From: Saccharopolyspora spinosa NRRL 18395
GTDB lineage: Bacteria; Actinomycetota; Actinomycetes; Mycobacteriales; Pseudonocardiaceae
Assembly: GCF_000194155.1 (NCBI RefSeq)
Contig: NZ_GL877879.1
Coordinates: 203,244-267,243, forward strand
DNA: 64,000 bases
Reading direction: 5' to 3'
Within the stretch, counting starts at the first letter, position 1; every line of letters begins with the position of its first letter. Of this stretch, positions 54,243-62,309 are shown one piece after another. The position numbers and the translations under genes are program-made. The notes under the pieces were generated by a model. That model was not told where the DNA came from. It saw only the letters and a list, made by a program, of their open reading frames with translations, and ran no database searches.

Positions 54243-54471
54243 TCTCCTGCTTGGCGGTGCGGGTGGCGGAACCTCGGGCGCAAGCCCGGGCTGCGTGCAT
54301 GACCTGCGGCTTCGAGATTGCCCTCGCCAGACGATGTCCGCGCAGGTGGGTTGAGCGGTGTGGCGCTCGCGACAGATCCCCACGGCCCTGCATACCGCTT
54401 CGAAGTGCGTGGGTACCTCACAGGCAGCACCCTCGAAGGGTCTGCTCGCGTTCGAGGAGGTAGCAGCGCTC

Positions 54472-54969
54472 ATGGCTCAGAAGACCGCTTCGAAGAAGGC
54501 CCCGATCACCAGCCCGTTGGCCGACCAGGACCGGGAGATCACCGGCAAGGTGCTGCAGGGCACGCTGCTGGACATGATCGACCTGCACCTGGTGGCGAAG
54601 CAGGCGCACTGGAACGTCGTCGGCAGGTTGTTCCACGACGTGCACCTTCACCTGGACGAGCTGGTCACCACCGCGCGCGGCTTCGCCGACGACGTCGCGG
54701 AGCGCGCCGCCGCCATCGGCATCTCGCCGGACGGGCGCGCCTCGACGGTCGCCGACGGCTCCGGGGTGCCGAAGTTCGACTCGAACTGGCGCAGCGATCG
54801 CGAGGTGGTTCAGGCGATCACGAACACGTTGGCGGAGCTGAACCGTCGGCTCCGCGAGCGCATCGACGAGACCGACAAGACCGATCTGGTGACCCAGGAC
54901 CTGCTGATCGGCATCGCGCGGGAGCTGGAGAAGTCGCACTGGATGTGGCAGGCCCAACTCGCCGAGTAG
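54472..54969 (+). CDS. dps: Dps family DNA-protection ferritin-like protein
   Basis: A 165-residue four-helix protein. KVLQGTLLDMIDLHLVAKQA then HWNVVGRLFHDVHLHLDELV contains the intersubunit ferroxidase ligands (HWN, H, D), and GFADDVAERAAAIGISPDGR is the BC-helix region. A polar Lys-rich N-terminus (AQKTASKKAP) could bind DNA. As a dodecamer it would store iron and protect DNA from peroxide. ATG 54472 follows GAGGTAG. Confidence 0.94.
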   Translation: MAQKTASKKAPITSPLADQDREITGKVLQGTLLDMIDLHLVAKQAHWNVVGRLFHDVHLHLDELVTTARGFADDVAERAAAIGISPDGRASTVADGSGVPKFDSNWRSDREVVQAITNTLAELNRRLRERIDETDKTDLVTQDLLIGIARELEKSHWMWQAQLAE

Positions 54970-55091
54970 CGCCGGATCCGTGAGTGCTTTCGGGCGTTTT
55001 CGGGAGTTGTGGGGCATTTGTGGGAACTCGTCCTACCTGGAGGTTCCGATGGCAGCCCCAGCCTGAGCGGTCTGGTTCCGCCTCGCCAAGC

Positions 55092-55237
55092 GGTGTGAAG
55101 CGAACGGACTGTTCGCCACCGTAGACGGCACGAACGGTCCGTTCACGTCATTCACCTGACGTGCTGCCGGGCTGCTGGGTTGAAGCGAACGGACTGTTCG
55201 CCTCGGTAGGTGGCGCGAACAGTCCGTTCGCTTCAAC
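55092..55237. repeat. Two GAACGGACTGTTC-family hairpins
   Basis: Hairpin 1 (55092-55149) runs from GGTGTGAAGCGAACGGACTG to GAACGGTCCGTTCACGTC. Hairpin 2 (55179-55237) runs from GTTGAAGCGAACGGACTGTT to GAACAGTCCGTTCGCTTCAA. They fill much of the 338-nt stretch between dps and the LuxR remnant; nothing else is visible there. Confidence 0.75.
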
Positions 55238-55307
55238 AAACACGTTCCGGAACAGCCGCTGTTGCAGCACCCGAAAGTGCTCACGGGCGTTACAGCTGGG
55301 AACAGGT

Positions 55308-55545
55308 TCAGCGGCCCGCGTCGCGGACGAGTAGGGCCAGCTCGTCGGGGACGAGCAGGGCCAGCTGCGCGGTTGGTCAGGTTCAGCTTCGCCAGGGCCC
55401 GGCTGGCGTGGACGTTCACCGTGCCCTCGCTCATCGCCAGCTCCGCCCCGATCTCCGCGTTCGACAGCCCTCGAGCCACCGCTCGGACCACGGCGTCCTC
55501 TCGGCGCGCGGCGCTGCGCATGGACGCGGTCGTGTCGCGCGTGAC
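55308..55545 (-). pseudogene. LuxR-type response regulator, C-terminal HTH remnant
   Basis: On the minus strand REDAVVRAVARGLSNAEIGA then ELAMSEGTVNVHASRALAKL and NLTNRA is a clear LuxR/FixJ HTH. After NRA the frame slips; PDELALLVRDAGR and a TGA at 55308 continue one frame over, as expected for the end of an NarL-type regulator. The receiver domain is missing, so this is a dead remnant. Confidence 0.6.
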
Positions 55546-55555
55546 CAAGCGCAGC

Positions 55556-55960
55556 CGGAATTTCCTCGGCTTCGGCTGCCTCGTCATTTCCGTGGTACAG
55601 GTCATCGCCACGGCGGATCCCAGTTCGTCGAACACCGCGCGGATCATCGGCCTGGTGCGAGCCGTCATCGGCGTTGTCGGCGCGATCCTGCTCGCGTCAA
55701 TGCTCGCCGCGCTCGTGCTGCGCCGTTCGTGCTGCGCCCGTTCGTGCTGCGCCGCGCTTGTGCTGCGCCCGTTCGTGCTCGCCGCGCGCGTGGTGCGCCC
55801 GTTCGCGCTGCGCCTGCTCGCGCGGTTCTTCGCGCGTTCGGAACCGGCCGTCTGGCTTGGCCTCCGCAATGCGGCGGGCGATCCGCAGCGCACCGCTGGC
55901 ACGGCGACCGCGATCACCGTCGGCATGGCCCGGGTGGCGAGACGGCGCGGAGGATCTCCG
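55556..55960 (+). pseudogene. FtsX/MacB-type ABC permease fragment
   Basis: Reading rightward, ARIIGLVRAVIGVVGAILLA, LVLRPFVLAARVVRPFALRL and EPAVWLGLRNAAGDPQRTAG with TATAITVGMA match the middle of FtsX-like permeases, where a helix pair precedes a LARxNAxRNPRRTAATA motif. Ends are missing and the middle holds local duplications (CGTTCGTGCTGCGCC units). Its truncated start abuts the truncated LuxR remnant, marking a deletion junction near 55550. Confidence 0.5.
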
Positions 55961-56039
55961 CGATCGAGCCCGCCGCCCTCGGCACCGTGCTCACGCCGAA
56001 GATCACGGCCGGTAGCTAGAGCCCTGCTTCCGCAGGTCC

Positions 56040-56092
56040 GGGGCCGTGCGTCTGTTGGGCTTCCATCCGCAACACAAAAGACTCACGGCCCC
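56040..56092 (-). terminator. Hairpin downstream of the flavin oxidoreductase gene
   Basis: GGGGCCGTG (56040-56048) pairs with CACGGCCCC (56084-56092). The stem ends and the internal AAAAGACTCACGG resemble the hairpin at 51973-52024. It lies 30 nt beyond the stop of the minus-strand oxidoreductase gene. Confidence 0.55.
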
Positions 56093-56122
56093 GTGCTCAG
56101 GCCAGACCGGTCCCGGCAAGGG

Positions 56123-57196
56123 TCAGACGCGGCGGGCTCGTTCGTATTGCTTGGGCCAGATGTTGTCCGCGTGCAGGAGGTCTGCCGCTTGCAGCGGCCA
56201 GTGCGGGTCCCGGAGGAGTTCGCGGCCGAGCAGCACCGCGTCCGCCGAGCCGGACGCGACGATCTCCTCCGCCTGCTCCGGCGAGGTGATCAGGCCGACT
56301 GCCGCCGTCGGGATGTCCGTCTCCGCGCGGATCTGGCGGGCGAAGCGCACCTGGTAGCCAGCGCCGATCGGGATGTCGGCCTTGGGCACCGCGCCGCCCG
56401 TCGAGACGTCGATGAGGTCCACCCCGCGCTCCGCCAGCAGCGTCGACAGCCGCACCGAGTCGTCGCCGGTCCAGCCGCCGTCGACCCAGTCGGTCGCCGA
56501 GAGGCGGACGATCAGCGGCTTGTCGGCCGGCCAGGCCGCGCGCACGGCTTCGGTGATCTCCAGCAGGGCCCGCACCCGGTTGTCGAAGTCGCCGCCGTAG
56601 CGGTCGGTCCGGTCGTTGACCAGCGGGGAGTAGAACTGGTGCGCCAGGTAGCCGTGCGCGAAGTGCAGCTCGACGACGTCGAAGCCCGCCGCTTCCGCCC
56701 GGCGCGCCGCCGCCGCGAACTGCTCGGGCAGCTCGGCGACCTCGGCTTCGGTCAGCGCGCGCGGCGCGGCCTGGGTGCCGAAGGCGTTGCCGGTCGAACT
56801 GACCGACTGCCAACCGCCCTCGGACGGCGGCACCGACTGGCCGCCCTCCCACGGCGGGGTCGTCGACGCTTTGCGGCCGGCGTGCGCGAGCTGCACCGCG
56901 GTCGCCGCGCCCTGCGCGTGCAGGAAGTCGTTGATGCGCTGCCACGCCGCGACCTGCTCGTCGTTCCACAGCCCGGTGTCGTGCGGGCTGATCCGGCCTT
57001 CCGGTACCACCGCGGTCGCCTCGCTGATGATCAGCCCGGCACCGCCGGTGGCGAACTGGCCGAGGTGCACTAGGTGCCAGTCGTCGGGCACACCGTCGGT
57101 GGCCGAGTACTGGCACATCGGCGAGACCCACGCACGGTTCCGGATGACGACGTCACGCAGCTTGATCGGTTCGAAGAGATGGCTCACGACGGGCAT
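56123..57196 (-). CDS. NADH:flavin oxidoreductase, old yellow enzyme family (YqjM-like)
   Basis: A 357-residue FMN TIM-barrel ene-reductase. VVIRNRAWVSPMCQYSATDG with DDWHLVHLGQFATGGAGLII, VQLAHAGRKAST, FDVVELHFAHGYLAHQFYSP and NDRTDRYGGDFDNRVR match the YqjM/thermophilic-like OYE class, including the Cys in PMCQYS and the active-site HAH-like residues. It reduces activated C=C bonds with NAD(P)H. The TetR gene upstream on the same strand probably controls it. Confidence 0.94.
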   Translation of the reverse strand: MPVVSHLFEPIKLRDVVIRNRAWVSPMCQYSATDGVPDDWHLVHLGQFATGGAGLIISEATAVVPEGRISPHDTGLWNDEQVAAWQRINDFLHAQGAATAVQLAHAGRKASTTPPWEGGQSVPPSEGGWQSVSSTGNAFGTQAAPRALTEAEVAELPEQFAAAARRAEAAGFDVVELHFAHGYLAHQFYSPLVNDRTDRYGGDFDNRVRALLEITEAVRAAWPADKPLIVRLSATDWVDGGWTGDDSVRLSTLLAERGVDLIDVSTGGAVPKADIPIGAGYQVRFARQIRAETDIPTAAVGLITSPEQAEEIVASGSADAVLLGRELLRDPHWPLQAADLLHADNIWPKQYERARRV

Positions 57197-57263
57197 GGAC
57201 GTTGTGGCGGAACGAGATATTCCGGCGCGCCGACCATCTCACGATGCGGGCACCCGGTACGCC

Positions 57264-57800
57264 TCAGAGCTTGCCCAGCAGCTCCTCGAAGGCGGCCGCG
57301 ACGCGGGCGGTGTCGCCGGTGGCGAGCAGGTCGAGCAGCAGGCCGCGCAGCGCCGCCAGCGCCAGCGTCGCCTCGGCATCGGAGCTGCCGAGGGCCTGCT
57401 GGAGCCGGGGAAGCCATTCGCGGACGCTCGTCTCGCCGAAACCGTCCCACGCGCCGCCGCGGGCGTGCAGCGAACGCGCATAGCTCTCGAAGAAAAACCG
57501 GATCACGTTTTGGTGCGCCGGATCACCGAGCCAGCGCCACAGCGCGCGCAGCGCCTCGGTCCGGTCCGTGCAGTCGTCGAGGGTGTCGGCGAGCAGCCGG
57601 AGCTGGACGTCGCGGGCGTGCCGGTGGACTTCCTTGACCAGCCCGTCCTTGGAGCCGAAGAAGTACAGCAGCATGCGCGGGCTGGAGCCGACCGCCGCCG
57701 CCAGCGGCCGCAGCGACACCTCGGAAAGCCCGTGCGTCGCGGAGTACTCCAGGAGCTTCGCGAGCAGTTCGCCGCGGCGGCCGTCGTCCCGCTGGGTCAT
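57264..57800 (-). CDS. TetR family transcriptional regulator
   Basis: A 178-residue regulator. The HTH is ELLAKLLEYSATHGLSEVSL with RPLAAAVGSSPRMLLYFFGSKDGLV, followed by a ligand-binding helical domain (EALRALWRWLGDPAHQNVIR). A palindrome 41 nt upstream of its start is the likely operator, shared with the divergent GNAT gene. The oxidoreductase gene 67 nt downstream may be part of the same transcript. Confidence 0.92.
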   Translation of the reverse strand: MTQRDDGRRGELLAKLLEYSATHGLSEVSLRPLAAAVGSSPRMLLYFFGSKDGLVKEVHRHARDVQLRLLADTLDDCTDRTEALRALWRWLGDPAHQNVIRFFFESYARSLHARGGAWDGFGETSVREWLPRLQQALGSSDAEATLALAALRGLLLDLLATGDTARVAAAFEELLGKL

Positions 57801-57840
57801 CGTCGCCCCTGTTCCAATGCTGGTCAGGCTGCTAGCCTAC

Positions 57841-57862
57841 GACTGAAACGACTGTTTCAGTC
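57841..57862. promoter_or_regulatory. TetR operator candidate
   Basis: GACTGAAAC-GACT-GTTTCAGTC is a perfect 9-bp inverted repeat with a 4-nt centre, between the divergent TetR and GNAT genes and 15 nt before the GNAT start. Size and position fit autoregulation plus control of the GNAT gene. Confidence 0.8.
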
Positions 57863-57876
57863 TACTGGAGTTGCGC

Positions 57877-58389
57877 ATGTCGCCCGAGATCAGCATCCGG
57901 ATCGGTCCGCGCCCCGGCGACCTGGGCACCGTGCTGACCATGCACAGCGAGTTCTACGCGCGGGAGTACGACTTCGACGAACGCTTCGAGGCGCACGTCG
58001 CGCACGGTCTGGCCGCATTCGCCGCGGCCCTGGGCGAGGCGCGGGACGAGCCGGGCGTCGAACCCGGCTGGCTGTGGGTCGCCGAGCGCGACGACGAAAC
58101 CGTCGGCACCGTCGCGCTCACAGACGAAGGTGACCGCGTCGCGCAGCTCCGCTGGTTCCTGGTCGACCCGGCAGCGAGGGGCGGCGGAGTCGGCCGGAAG
58201 CTGTTGCACGCCTTGCTGGATCACGCGCGCGAGCGCGGTTTCGAACGCGTGAAGTTGTGGACCGTCGACCCGCTGGAGACGGCCGCCCGGCTTTACCTGG
58301 ACGCCGGATTCCGCTGCACCGAGCGGAAAACCGTCCGGCAGTGGGGGCAGCGGCTCGACGAACTGAGGTACGACCTCGAACTGGGGTGA
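57877..58389 (+). CDS. GNAT family N-acetyltransferase
   Basis: A 170-residue acetyltransferase. WLWVAERDDETVGTVALTDE is the central strand pair, QLRWFLVDPAARGGGVGRKL gives the acetyl-CoA pyrophosphate loop (RGGGVGRKLL) and FERVKLWTVDPLETAARLYL with DAGFRCTER the C-terminal part. The region DFDERFEAHVAHGLAAFAAA is like MarR-linked GNAT enzymes. ATG 57877 is chosen over TTG 57871 for spacing to CTGGAG. The acetyl acceptor is unknown. Confidence 0.92.
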   Translation: MSPEISIRIGPRPGDLGTVLTMHSEFYAREYDFDERFEAHVAHGLAAFAAALGEARDEPGVEPGWLWVAERDDETVGTVALTDEGDRVAQLRWFLVDPAARGGGVGRKLLHALLDHARERGFERVKLWTVDPLETAARLYLDAGFRCTERKTVRQWGQRLDELRYDLELG

Positions 58390-58394
58390 CGGTC

Positions 58395-58571
58395 ATGCGA
58401 ACCGAGCACTGGCTGCGTGCGGTGGCCGAGTACGTGCGGACCATGAACGAGCTCTGCGACCGCTACCTGCTGGCCTGGCCGCCACGGCCAGAGCCGCTGC
58501 ACTGGGTCCGCCGCGGCGACACCTGGGTCCTCTGTGGCGAAGTGCTCCCCGACCGGCGGTGCGGCGACTGA
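58395..58571 (+). CDS. Small hypothetical protein
   Basis: A 58-residue frame from ATG 58395, six nt after the GNAT stop: MRTEHWLRAVAEYVRTMNEL, CDRYLLAWPPRPEPLHWVRR, GDTWVLCGEVLPDRR. The Trp/Arg-rich, compact composition and tight spacing to the GNAT gene favour a real co-transcribed gene. No family is recognised. Confidence 0.45.
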   Translation: MRTEHWLRAVAEYVRTMNELCDRYLLAWPPRPEPLHWVRRGDTWVLCGEVLPDRRCGD

Positions 58572-58680
58572 CGCTGGGAGCCGCCTGACCGGAGCGTGGA
58601 AACGCGCTCGGAATTCCGTTCCCGGGCTTGAGCGCTGCCGCGTTCATGACGGCAGCCGGCAGCTGCCCGCTGGTCGGAAC

Positions 58681-58970
58681 AGGGGAATTCGCTTTGAGAG
58701 CGTCGAATTCCGCTACCCGGCCGCCGACCGCCCGGTGCTCGCGGGCTTCGGCCTGCAGGTCTGGCCCGGCGATTTCGTCATGGTCACCGGCCCCAGCGGG
58801 GCGGGCAAGTCCACGCTGACCAGGCTGCTGCTGCGGTTCTACGACCCCACAGCGCGACGGCTGGCAATCGATGGCGTGGATCTCACGGACCTTCCGCTGC
58901 GGACCGTCCGCGACACGATCGCGCTCGTGCAGCAGGAAGTCGCGGTCTTCCACAGCACCGCCGAGCGTGA
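58681..58970 (+). pseudogene. ABC exporter nucleotide-binding domain fragment
   Basis: IRFESVEFRYPAADRPVLAG, then Walker A TGPSGAGKSTLTRLLLRFYD, then IDGVDLTDLPLRTVRDTIAL and VQQEVAVFHSTAERD are the first half of an ABC-exporter ATPase, up to just after the Q loop. The membrane domain, signature and Walker B are missing. It ends where the GH35 gene's stop begins, so a deletion probably joined the two. Confidence 0.7.
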
Positions 58971-60872
58971 TCAGCCCAGGTCGGGCTCCGAGCGGAGTTC
59001 GGTCGAACCGCCGCGCCGGTGGAGCTCCAGGACTATCAGCTCGTTCTCCCCGGTCCTCCACAGTGGACTCGGGGCGTAGAGGGTGCGCTGCGGCCCGACC
59101 GACCAGTAGCGGCCGAGCAGGAAACCGTTCAGCCACACCATTCCCTTCTCCCAGCCGGGCAGGGCGAGGAACCCGTCGGCGGGCGCGCCGATCCGCAGGA
59201 CCGCCCGGTGGAAGGCGGGACCGCTCGTGGCGCCGGGCCGGAACCCCAGGCCCGACAGGTCGTCCAGCGGCAGCGGGCGGATCTCCCAGCCGAACAGGGC
59301 CTGCGAGCCGTGCAGGACCCGGTCGGTGATGCCCTTGGGGTCGTTGAGCCGCTGCCCGAAGTTGATCCGGCCCCCGGTGTCGACGACCAGGTCCAGCTGC
59401 ACCGACTCGCGCTGCACCGGTACCTCCACCGAACCCTGCGGATCGTTGCGGTCGAGTGTGCCGAGCAGTTCGCCGTCGGCGAAGACCAGCGCCCGGTCGG
59501 CCAACCCGCGAACCCAGAGCCCCGCCGTCTCGCGCGGCCCCTGCACGTGGGTCCGGTAGTGGATCAACCCGTAGGGCTGGCCCAGCGCCTCCATGTGCAC
59601 CGGCGCGGACCGGTGGATCGGCGCAATTTCCATTGAAGTCGAACCTTCGATTTCAATGGAACTTGCGGACAGCGCGTCGAGGGATTCCAGCAGCCCGACC
59701 GTCGCGTCCGGTTGCACGCGCTGCGCCGGTAGCCGGGAAGGCAGCGGCGGCAACGGCTCGTCCGGAACCGGCTCGTGGCGGGCGATGACCTCGCGGATCC
59801 GGTGGAACTTCGTGGTCAGTTCGCCCGCTTCGCCGATCGGCGCGTCGTAGTCGTAACTGGTGATCGTGGGCTGGTACGTGCCGTTCGCCTCGTCGAAATT
59901 CGCGCCCGCCCACCAGCCGAAGTTCGTGCTGCCGACAGCCATGTAGAGCGACACGGACGCCTTGGCGGCCAATATCTTCTCGACGTCGGCGGCCGTCTCG
60001 ACCGGGTCGGTGGTGTGATGCGGCTCGCCCCAGTGGTCGAACCAGCCGTCCCAGAACTCCGTGCACCACAGCGGTCCCTCCGGTTGGTACCGGCGCAGCG
60101 CCGCGAACGGCTCGGTGGGGTCACCGCCGAAGTTGACGGTGGCGAGCACGTCCGGCAGGTTCCCGCCGCGCAGCATCCATTCCGACGGGCCGTTCGAGCA
60201 GTACAGCAGGCTGTCGATCCCGTTGTCGCGCATGGTTTTCCGCAGGTGGTCCAGGTGTGCCTGGTCGTTGGCGTAGCTGCCGTACTCGTTCTCCACCTGG
60301 AACGCGATCACCGGGCCACCACGGGTCGCCTGCAGCGGGGCGAGCCGCGGCAGCAGGACCCCGAACCACTCGTCGACCAGGTCGGGGTAGGCGGTCTCGT
60401 CGCAGCGCAGCGGCAGATCCGGGTCGGCCAGCAGCCAGGCGGGCAGGCCGCCGAAGTCCCATTCCGCGCAGATGTACGGGCCCGGCCGAACGGCGACCTT
60501 GAGCCCCACCTCGGCGGCGGTCTCGACGAACCGGACGAGGTCGCGCCAGCTGGAGAAGTCGACCGCGCCGCGCCGGGGTTCGTGGAAGTTCCACGCGACG
60601 TAGGTGTCCACGGTGTTCAGGCCGAGCGCGCGCATCCGGGCGAGCCGGTCCCGCCAGTGGTCGGGGTGGGTGCGGAAGTAGTGCATCTCGCCGGCGACGA
60701 TCCGGAACGGTTCGCCGTCGAGCAGGAACTGGTCGCCGCGCACGGTCAACCCGGCCGGCTGCTGCGCCTGCGCGACGACCCTGTTGGTGCCGACGACCAT
60801 GCTGCTGCCCAAGGCGAGGCCGCCGAGCGCGATCGAGCCGGGGAATCCCCGTCGGTTGACGCCCATCGCCAC
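58971..60872 (-). CDS. Beta-galactosidase, glycoside hydrolase family 35
   Basis: A 633-residue enzyme with an N-terminal export signal that carries a twin-Arg-like motif (NRRGFPGS then a hydrophobic stretch), so it may be Tat-exported. The GH35 barrel shows IVAGEMHYFRTHPDHWRDRL, VAWNFHEPRRG, the acid/base Glu in PVIAFQVENEYGSY and the nucleophile Glu in PLWCTEFWDGWFDHWG. The C-terminal beta domains include GWEIRPLPLDD and VWLNGFLLGRYWSVGPQRTL. Between them, at 59622-59667, a 46-nt palindromic element is translated as part of the linker (SSIEIEGSTSMEI). It would release galactose from galactosides outside the cell. Confidence 0.92.
   Translation of the reverse strand: MAMGVNRRGFPGSIALGGLALGSSMVVGTNRVVAQAQQPAGLTVRGDQFLLDGEPFRIVAGEMHYFRTHPDHWRDRLARMRALGLNTVDTYVAWNFHEPRRGAVDFSSWRDLVRFVETAAEVGLKVAVRPGPYICAEWDFGGLPAWLLADPDLPLRCDETAYPDLVDEWFGVLLPRLAPLQATRGGPVIAFQVENEYGSYANDQAHLDHLRKTMRDNGIDSLLYCSNGPSEWMLRGGNLPDVLATVNFGGDPTEPFAALRRYQPEGPLWCTEFWDGWFDHWGEPHHTTDPVETAADVEKILAAKASVSLYMAVGSTNFGWWAGANFDEANGTYQPTITSYDYDAPIGEAGELTTKFHRIREVIARHEPVPDEPLPPLPSRLPAQRVQPDATVGLLESLDALSASSIEIEGSTSMEIAPIHRSAPVHMEALGQPYGLIHYRTHVQGPRETAGLWVRGLADRALVFADGELLGTLDRNDPQGSVEVPVQRESVQLDLVVDTGGRINFGQRLNDPKGITDRVLHGSQALFGWEIRPLPLDDLSGLGFRPGATSGPAFHRAVLRIGAPADGFLALPGWEKGMVWLNGFLLGRYWSVGPQRTLYAPSPLWRTGENELIVLELHRRGGSTELRSEPDLG
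59622..59667. repeat. 46-nt dispersed palindromic element inside the GH35 gene (copy 5)
   Basis: CGCAATTTCCATTGAAGTCG ... CGATTTCAATGGAACTTGCG with the centre AACCTT. It is read through in frame. Because 46 is not a multiple of 3, a clean insertion would need two extra bases, for example a 2-bp target duplication. Confidence 0.9.
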
Positions 60873-61014
60873 CCCTCTTCTCGATATTGTGCGAAACGAC
60901 CTCGATACTTGCGACTTCGAGCATCCGGCAGCCAGGGATCGCTACCGGATCGGAGCAGGTGTCGGGGTCGGAAGCCCCTGGCGTCAGCCGCCGCACCGTG
61001 CCCATGCTGCTGGT

Positions 61015-61704
61015 ATGCCGCCGGACGATGTCCACGCCGTCCGCTCAGCCACCACCGTGACGTGCCACTACAAGCGCGCCGGGGTGTCGCCGCCCACCGA
61101 GATGCTGGAGCGGTTCCGGGTGCTGGCCCGGAAGCGGGCTGCCGGGCGGGTGCTGGACATCGGGGCTTTCCGCCTCGAAGACCTGCTGGCCTACCACCAC
61201 GTCTCCTACCTCGCTTTGCTCGACGCGAAACCCGACCTGCGCGGCGAACGTCCCGATTTGCCCACCGAATTCCTCGACGGAGACCCGGCGAGCCTGCCGT
61301 TCCCGGACCGCGCCTTCGACGTGGTGGTCTGCCGGTTCTCCCTGTGCAGCACGGGAAAACCGGAATCGGCGCTGACCGAGATCGGCCGGGTGCTGCGGCC
61401 GATCGGTCAGCTGCTGTTCCTCGAGCACACCCGGGCGCCCGGCGTCGTCGGCGAGGCGCAGGACCGGGCCCAGGAGATGCTGCACGGCTGCCGCCGCTGC
61501 CGTCTCAACGTCGAGGTGCTGGTGCAGCTGCAACGTGCCGGCCTGGTGGTGCGCCGTGCCGACTGGTACTGGCCGTCCGCGCACGTGCGCGCGCCGCTGG
61601 TGCAGGGTGTCGCCACCCATCCAGACCCCCAGTACGAGCGCGAGCTGGGGTGGTTGCGCAACCCGATCCGCAGGACAGGAGACGCGATGTGGTCAGGAAG
61701 GTAG
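61015..61704 (+). CDS. Class I SAM-dependent methyltransferase-like protein
   Basis: A 229-residue protein from ATG 61015. LERFRVLARKRAAGRVLDIG begins the Rossmann fold, LPFPDRAFDVVVCRFSLCST is motif II/III (PFxDxxFDVVV), and GRVLRPIGQLLFLEHTRAPG with RLNVEVLVQLQRAGLVVRRA the C-terminal part, close to ubiE/type-11 methyltransferases. The glycine-rich SAM loop after LDIG is not seen: relatives have GxGTG, while here AFRLEDLLAYHHVSYLALLD follows. The protein may be divergent or inactive. Confidence 0.7.
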   Translation: MPPDDVHAVRSATTVTCHYKRAGVSPPTEMLERFRVLARKRAAGRVLDIGAFRLEDLLAYHHVSYLALLDAKPDLRGERPDLPTEFLDGDPASLPFPDRAFDVVVCRFSLCSTGKPESALTEIGRVLRPIGQLLFLEHTRAPGVVGEAQDRAQEMLHGCRRCRLNVEVLVQLQRAGLVVRRADWYWPSAHVRAPLVQGVATHPDPQYERELGWLRNPIRRTGDAMWSGR

Positions 61705-62178
61705 CGGATTGCCGCAAGTACCCGAGCGAGGTCAACTGCTCGCTCACCATCATTGGCGAGGAAGAAGAGGTCCTGCACGCCGCCACCGAGCACGCGGTGG
61801 TCGGTGCACCAGCACGAGGACACCCCCGAACTGCGGGACCAGATCTGCGAGCTGCTGGTGGACGAGCAGGCCACCGTTGGCATGAACTTCGTGCAGCTCA
61901 TCGAGTTCAAGACCGGCAAGGAGCCCGAGCTGAACAAGCTGGTGGACGACTGGGAGGAAGCCACCGGAGGCAAGCGCACCGCGAAGCGAGCGGTGCTGGC
62001 ACGGGACCACGAGTACCCGGGGACCTACTGCGAGTTCGTCGAGTTCCCGTCCTACGACGAGGCGATGCGGAATTCCCGGCTCCCGGAGACCGACGAGATC
62101 TCCTGCAAGATGCGCGCCCTCTGCGACGAGGGACCGACCTTCCACAACCTCGACGTGGTCCGAGCCGAAACCCTGTGA
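61689..62178 (+). pseudogene. DUF1059 protein joined to a second small domain, one-base frameshift
   Basis: GTG 61689, within the methyltransferase 3' end and after ACAGGAGA, gives VRKVADCRKYPSEVNCSLTI then IGEEEEVLHAATEHAV, the DUF1059 start. At 61799-61800 an extra G shifts the frame; SVHQHEDTPELRDQICELLV continues one frame over. The frame then runs without a stop into MNFVQLIEFKTGKEPELNKL ... SRLPETDEISCKMRALCDEG ... FHNLDVVRAETL, a second family usually encoded separately. The second part could be made alone from ATG 61882 (98 residues). Function unknown. Confidence 0.7.
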
Positions 62179-62206
62179 CCCAAACAAACGGACCCCCATT
62201 TCCGCA

Positions 62207-62290
62207 ATGCGGAACCCAAGTTTGGTTTTGTGCAATATCGGACCTCTGATTTCCATTGAAATTGCTGGTAGTGGAACCTGGGTTCCGCAT
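62207..62290. repeat. Shortened 46-nt element nested in another inverted repeat
   Basis: Outer arms ATGCGGAACCCA (62207-62218) and TGGGTTCCGCAT (62279-62290) pair perfectly. Inside, 62232-62265 is a 34-nt version of the dispersed element (GCAATATCGGACCTCTGATT then TCCATTGAAATTGC), lacking about 10 nt of its left arm. Located between convergent genes, the outer hairpin is a likely terminator into which the element inserted. Confidence 0.7.
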
Positions 62291-62309
62291 GGCGGAGTCT
62301 TCTCGGGAG

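Noticed and set aside
54243..54471. Possible small gene between the FMN reductase and dps
   Set aside because: Frames here overlap each other without a ribosome site; the region is better explained as the dps promoter.
59775..62249. 824-residue plus-strand frame over the GH35 gene
   Set aside because: Shadow of GH35 and the methyltransferase; only its last part overlaps the genuine DUF1059 start.
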